Shown here one piece after another: positions 62,056-64,000 of a DNA stretch of 64,000 nucleotides. A program made the position numbers and the translations under genes. The stretch's first letter is position 1. Every line of letters starts with the position of its first letter. This DNA is from Micavibrio_C sp965231165 (GTDB lineage Bacteria; Pseudomonadota; Alphaproteobacteria; Micavibrionales; Micavibrionaceae). Below the pieces are notes generated by a model. It was not told the DNA's origin and did not search any database. It saw only the letters and a program-made list of their open reading frames with translations. Location of the stretch: NCBI GenBank assembly GCA_965231165.1, contig OZ246421.1:248001-312000 (forward strand), written 5' to 3'.

Positions 62056-62217
62056 ATGAAAAATCAAGAGAATCACGACGAAATCGCCGAACATACCGAC
62101 CCGCTGGCCCGCCGCGTCAGCCGCGCCCGGATGGAACTGCGCGAGCGCGAAATCAGCCGCATCCTGAGCGCCCGCCCGCGCCTGCGCCGCCTTTCGACGA
62201 CGGCGACGCGTCACTGA
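62056..62217 (+). CDS. Small basic protein, unknown
   Basis: A 53-residue, arginine-rich protein (KNQENHDEIAEHTDPLARRV, SRARMELREREISRILSARP, RLRRLSTTATRH). The start at 62056 follows AGGAAGG with ideal spacing; the frame could begin at 62032 or 61963 but those lack a site. Its end overlaps the 3' end of the converging deacetylase-like gene by 7 nt. Basic helices suggest nucleic-acid binding or a small regulator; no family is recognised. Confidence 0.6.
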   Translation: MKNQENHDEIAEHTDPLARRVSRARMELREREISRILSARPRLRRLSTTATRH

Positions 62218-63137
62218 TCCATTAAACTCTTAAGGTGTGCGTCCACACCATCGCGGAGGGCGGCGAGGTTATAGCCGCCTTCAAGCACGGAAATGATCTT
62301 CCCGCCGCCGCATTCGTTGGCGATTTTCATCAGCTCTGACGTTATCCAGCCGAAATCTTCTGTTTCTAGTTCGATCTGCGCCAGCGGGTCGTCTTTGTGC
62401 GCGTCGAACCCGGCGGAGATCATCAGCAGGTCGGGGTTGAAGGCGCGTACGGCGGGGAAAATTTGTTGGCTGTAAATTTCACGGAAACGCGCTGAACCAT
62501 CGCCTGCGCTCATGGGGAAATTGAGAATGCGGTTGGGGATATTGTCCTCAATCAATCCGGTGCCGGGATAAAGCGGCCATTGATGGGTGGAGGCATAAAA
62601 CACATTCTCATGTTTACGCGTCATCGCATCCGAGCCGTTGCCGTGATGCACGTCGAAATCGACGATGGCGATTTTGTTCAGGCCGTTTGCTTGCGCATGC
62701 AGGGCGCCGATGAAAATATTATTGAACAGACAAAAACCTTCGGCGTGATCGGGGAAGGCGTGATGTCCCGGCGGACGCACGGCGCAAAAGGCGCGGGTGG
62801 CTTTTCCGGCGATGATATCTTCGACGGCCTGACAAACGGCACCCGCCGCCGTCAGGGCTGCTGACCATGAACCGGGTGATATCACGGTGTCATTATCCAG
62901 ATAAGTCTGGCCGTGATCTGGAATCGATTCTTCGATCCGTTCGATATAACGCGAATCATGCGCCCGCCTGATCCATTTTAGCTCAGCTTCGTTGGGTGCA
63001 ATGCAGCGCAGATTTTTATAAGGGGGCTTGGCCAGCATAGACAAGACGGACTGCAGCCGTTCCGGTGATTCCGGGTGCCCGGAACCAGTCTGGTGTTCCA
63101 ACCCTTCGCGGGGTATATATAAGGACAGAGTCGTCAT
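62211..63137 (-). CDS. Histone deacetylase-family (class II-like) amidohydrolase
   Basis: A 308-residue zinc amidohydrolase of the HDAC/acetylpolyamine amidohydrolase superfamily. Signatures: GHPESPERLQSVLSML, VRPPGHHAFPDHAEGFCLFN with the active-site histidines, IVDFDVHHGNGSDAM with the zinc ligands Asp and His, MISAGFDAHKDDPLAQ and LEGGYNLAAL. In bacteria members act on acetylated polyamines, lysines or acetoin-related compounds; substrate cannot be told. The start at 63137 is 15 nt from the divergent AGE gene start; no Shine-Dalgarno, and TATAAA lies 8 nt before the ATG on the minus strand. Confidence 0.93.
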   Translation of the reverse strand: MTTLSLYIPREGLEHQTGSGHPESPERLQSVLSMLAKPPYKNLRCIAPNEAELKWIRRAHDSRYIERIEESIPDHGQTYLDNDTVISPGSWSAALTAAGAVCQAVEDIIAGKATRAFCAVRPPGHHAFPDHAEGFCLFNNIFIGALHAQANGLNKIAIVDFDVHHGNGSDAMTRKHENVFYASTHQWPLYPGTGLIEDNIPNRILNFPMSAGDGSARFREIYSQQIFPAVRAFNPDLLMISAGFDAHKDDPLAQIELETEDFGWITSELMKIANECGGGKIISVLEGGYNLAALRDGVDAHLKSLMDQ

Positions 63138-63152
63138 AATCAATATTTATAA

Positions 63153-64000
63153 ATGAACCATAGCACGCATACAAATGTTGAATATCTGGCCCAGCGGCTG
63201 CTGCAGCGCTGGGTCCCGAAATGGTATGAAGCATTCCTCGATCCGGCAACGGGCGGCTTTTACGAGCGGCTGGGCAAGGGGTTCAAGCCGCGTTTTGTCG
63301 GCAATCGTCGTTTGCTGACGCAGTGCCGTCAACTGGCTATTTACAGTCATGCGGTGCGCGAGGTTTCGGGGCAATTCAGGCCTGATCTGAAAACACTTTA
63401 TGAAACGCTGGTGCGGAATTATTACGTTCCCGAAACGGGGGGCTGGCGCTTCAGTCTGGGCGATGACGGCAAGCCTGCCGATAACAGCTATGATCTTTAC
63501 TCACTGGCCTTCGTGATTTTCGGATTGTCGCATTATTACTGCGCGACGCAGGATGAACGCGCCCGGACGCATGCCCGCGATTTGCTGACTTTTATCGAGA
63601 ACAAATTCACGATGCCGGGCTTGCCGGGATATGCCGAGGCGCTGGATGAACATCTGAAGCCGCTGCAACGTACGCGCCGCCAGAATCCGCATATGCATTT
63701 GCTGGAGGCCTGTCTGTTTGCAGAAGAAACATGGGATGATCCGTGTTACCGCCAGATGTCGGATAGACTGATCGGCCTGTTTGATAAGTATTTTTACATT
63801 CCTGAGCGCAGTCTGCTGTGCGAGTTTTTTACGAACGATCTTAAACCCGATCCTGGTTGCGGGCACCGCGTCGAGCCGGGGCATTATTTTGAATGGGTGT
63901 GGCTGCTGAAAAAGCATGCGGCCCTGCGCGGTACGCCGATGTTGCATGACGATGCCTGTCTTGATTTGCTGACATGGGCGAACAAACATGGCTGGGACAA
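63153..64000 (+). CDS. AGE-family (N-acylglucosamine 2-epimerase/mannose isomerase-like) enzyme, 3' end outside the window
   Basis: At least 282 residues of an (alpha/alpha)6-barrel sugar epimerase or isomerase. The start is NHSTHTNVEYLAQRLLQRWV, with DPATGGFYERLGKGFKP, RRLLTQCRQLAIYSHAVREV, DNSYDLYSLAFVIFGLSHYY, NPHMHLLEACLFAEETWDDP and EPGHYFEWVWLLKKHA, the usual histidine positions. It may interconvert mannose and fructose or epimerise N-acylglucosamine. The C-terminus is cut by the window end. The start lies 15 nt from the divergent deacetylase-like gene. Confidence 0.88.
   Translation, partial: MNHSTHTNVEYLAQRLLQRWVPKWYEAFLDPATGGFYERLGKGFKPRFVGNRRLLTQCRQLAIYSHAVREVSGQFRPDLKTLYETLVRNYYVPETGGWRFSLGDDGKPADNSYDLYSLAFVIFGLSHYYCATQDERARTHARDLLTFIENKFTMPGLPGYAEALDEHLKPLQRTRRQNPHMHLLEACLFAEETWDDPCYRQMSDRLIGLFDKYFYIPERSLLCEFFTNDLKPDPGCGHRVEPGHYFEWVWLLKKHAALRGTPMLHDDACLDLLTWANKHGWD

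Overview
The window looks like a chromosomal segment of an alphaproteobacterium with mid-50s GC content. Supporting signs are the C4-pathway 5-aminolevulinate synthase (hemA), the xseB-ispA-dxs run, hrcA divergent from rph-rdgB-hemW, a SUV3-type helicase, a 17-kDa-antigen-type lipoprotein and pyruvate phosphate dikinase. A deep-branching, Micavibrio-like lineage is only a guess. No rRNA, CRISPR array, prophage or classical insertion sequence was seen.

Layout. 1-8.3 kb: heat-shock block on the minus strand (hrcA, an unknown secreted protein, grpE, dnaK), interrupted by an AT-rich plus-strand pair (Panacea/SocA-like antitoxin plus a small membrane protein), and divergent from rph-rdgB-hemW. 8.3-19.3 kb: secreted unknowns, SUV3-type helicase, an orphan Rap1a/Tai-like protein, a metal-efflux-type permease, an S49 peptidase, a TrmN6-like methyltransferase and a polyprenyl diphosphate synthase. 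19.3-23.4 kb: tRNA-Pro(CGG) with a duplicated 3' end, a tryptophan-to-anthranilate pair (TDO, kynureninase) and an AT-rich membrane gene of unknown function. 23.4-29 kb: single-chain glycyl-tRNA synthetase and a run of small hypothetical genes, including two diverged tandem paralogues. 29-38.5 kb: ppdK, YgfZ-like protein, glycosyltransferase 9, lipoprotein, peptide-binding protein, macrodomain protein, a metallopeptidase-family protein without its HExxH motif, and a pterin dehydratase. 38.6-51 kb: RNB exonuclease, TPP enzyme, response-regulator/motility-like cluster, ribokinase-like kinase, hemA, TetR regulator, adenosine kinase, htpG, pdxH, glycine-zipper lipoprotein. 51-64 kb: unknowns, fabI, aroC, sppA, HAD phosphatase, dxs-ispA-xseB, a histone-deacetylase-like amidohydrolase and the start of an AGE-family epimerase.

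The genes are mostly housekeeping: proteostasis, isoprenoid precursors (dxs, ispA, ispB), haem (hemA, hemW), B6 (pdxH), aromatic amino acids (aroC, phhB, TDO/KynU) and envelope proteolysis (two S49 peptidases). Several key genes (hrcA, htpG, ispB) lack a Shine-Dalgarno sequence and have a promoter whose -10 box lies only 6-8 nt before the ATG, suggesting leaderless mRNAs.

The most striking structure is at 60285-60661. A 377-bp unit consists of one small GIY-YIG nuclease gene bounded by exact 32-bp inverted repeats. It sits inside the ispA-dxs junction and supplies the start codon, Shine-Dalgarno sequence and first ~21 codons of dxs. Its terminal repeats have the same design as the GTCATCC...GGATCCA palindromes dispersed in this window, which suggests a minimal mobile unit with non-autonomous relatives.
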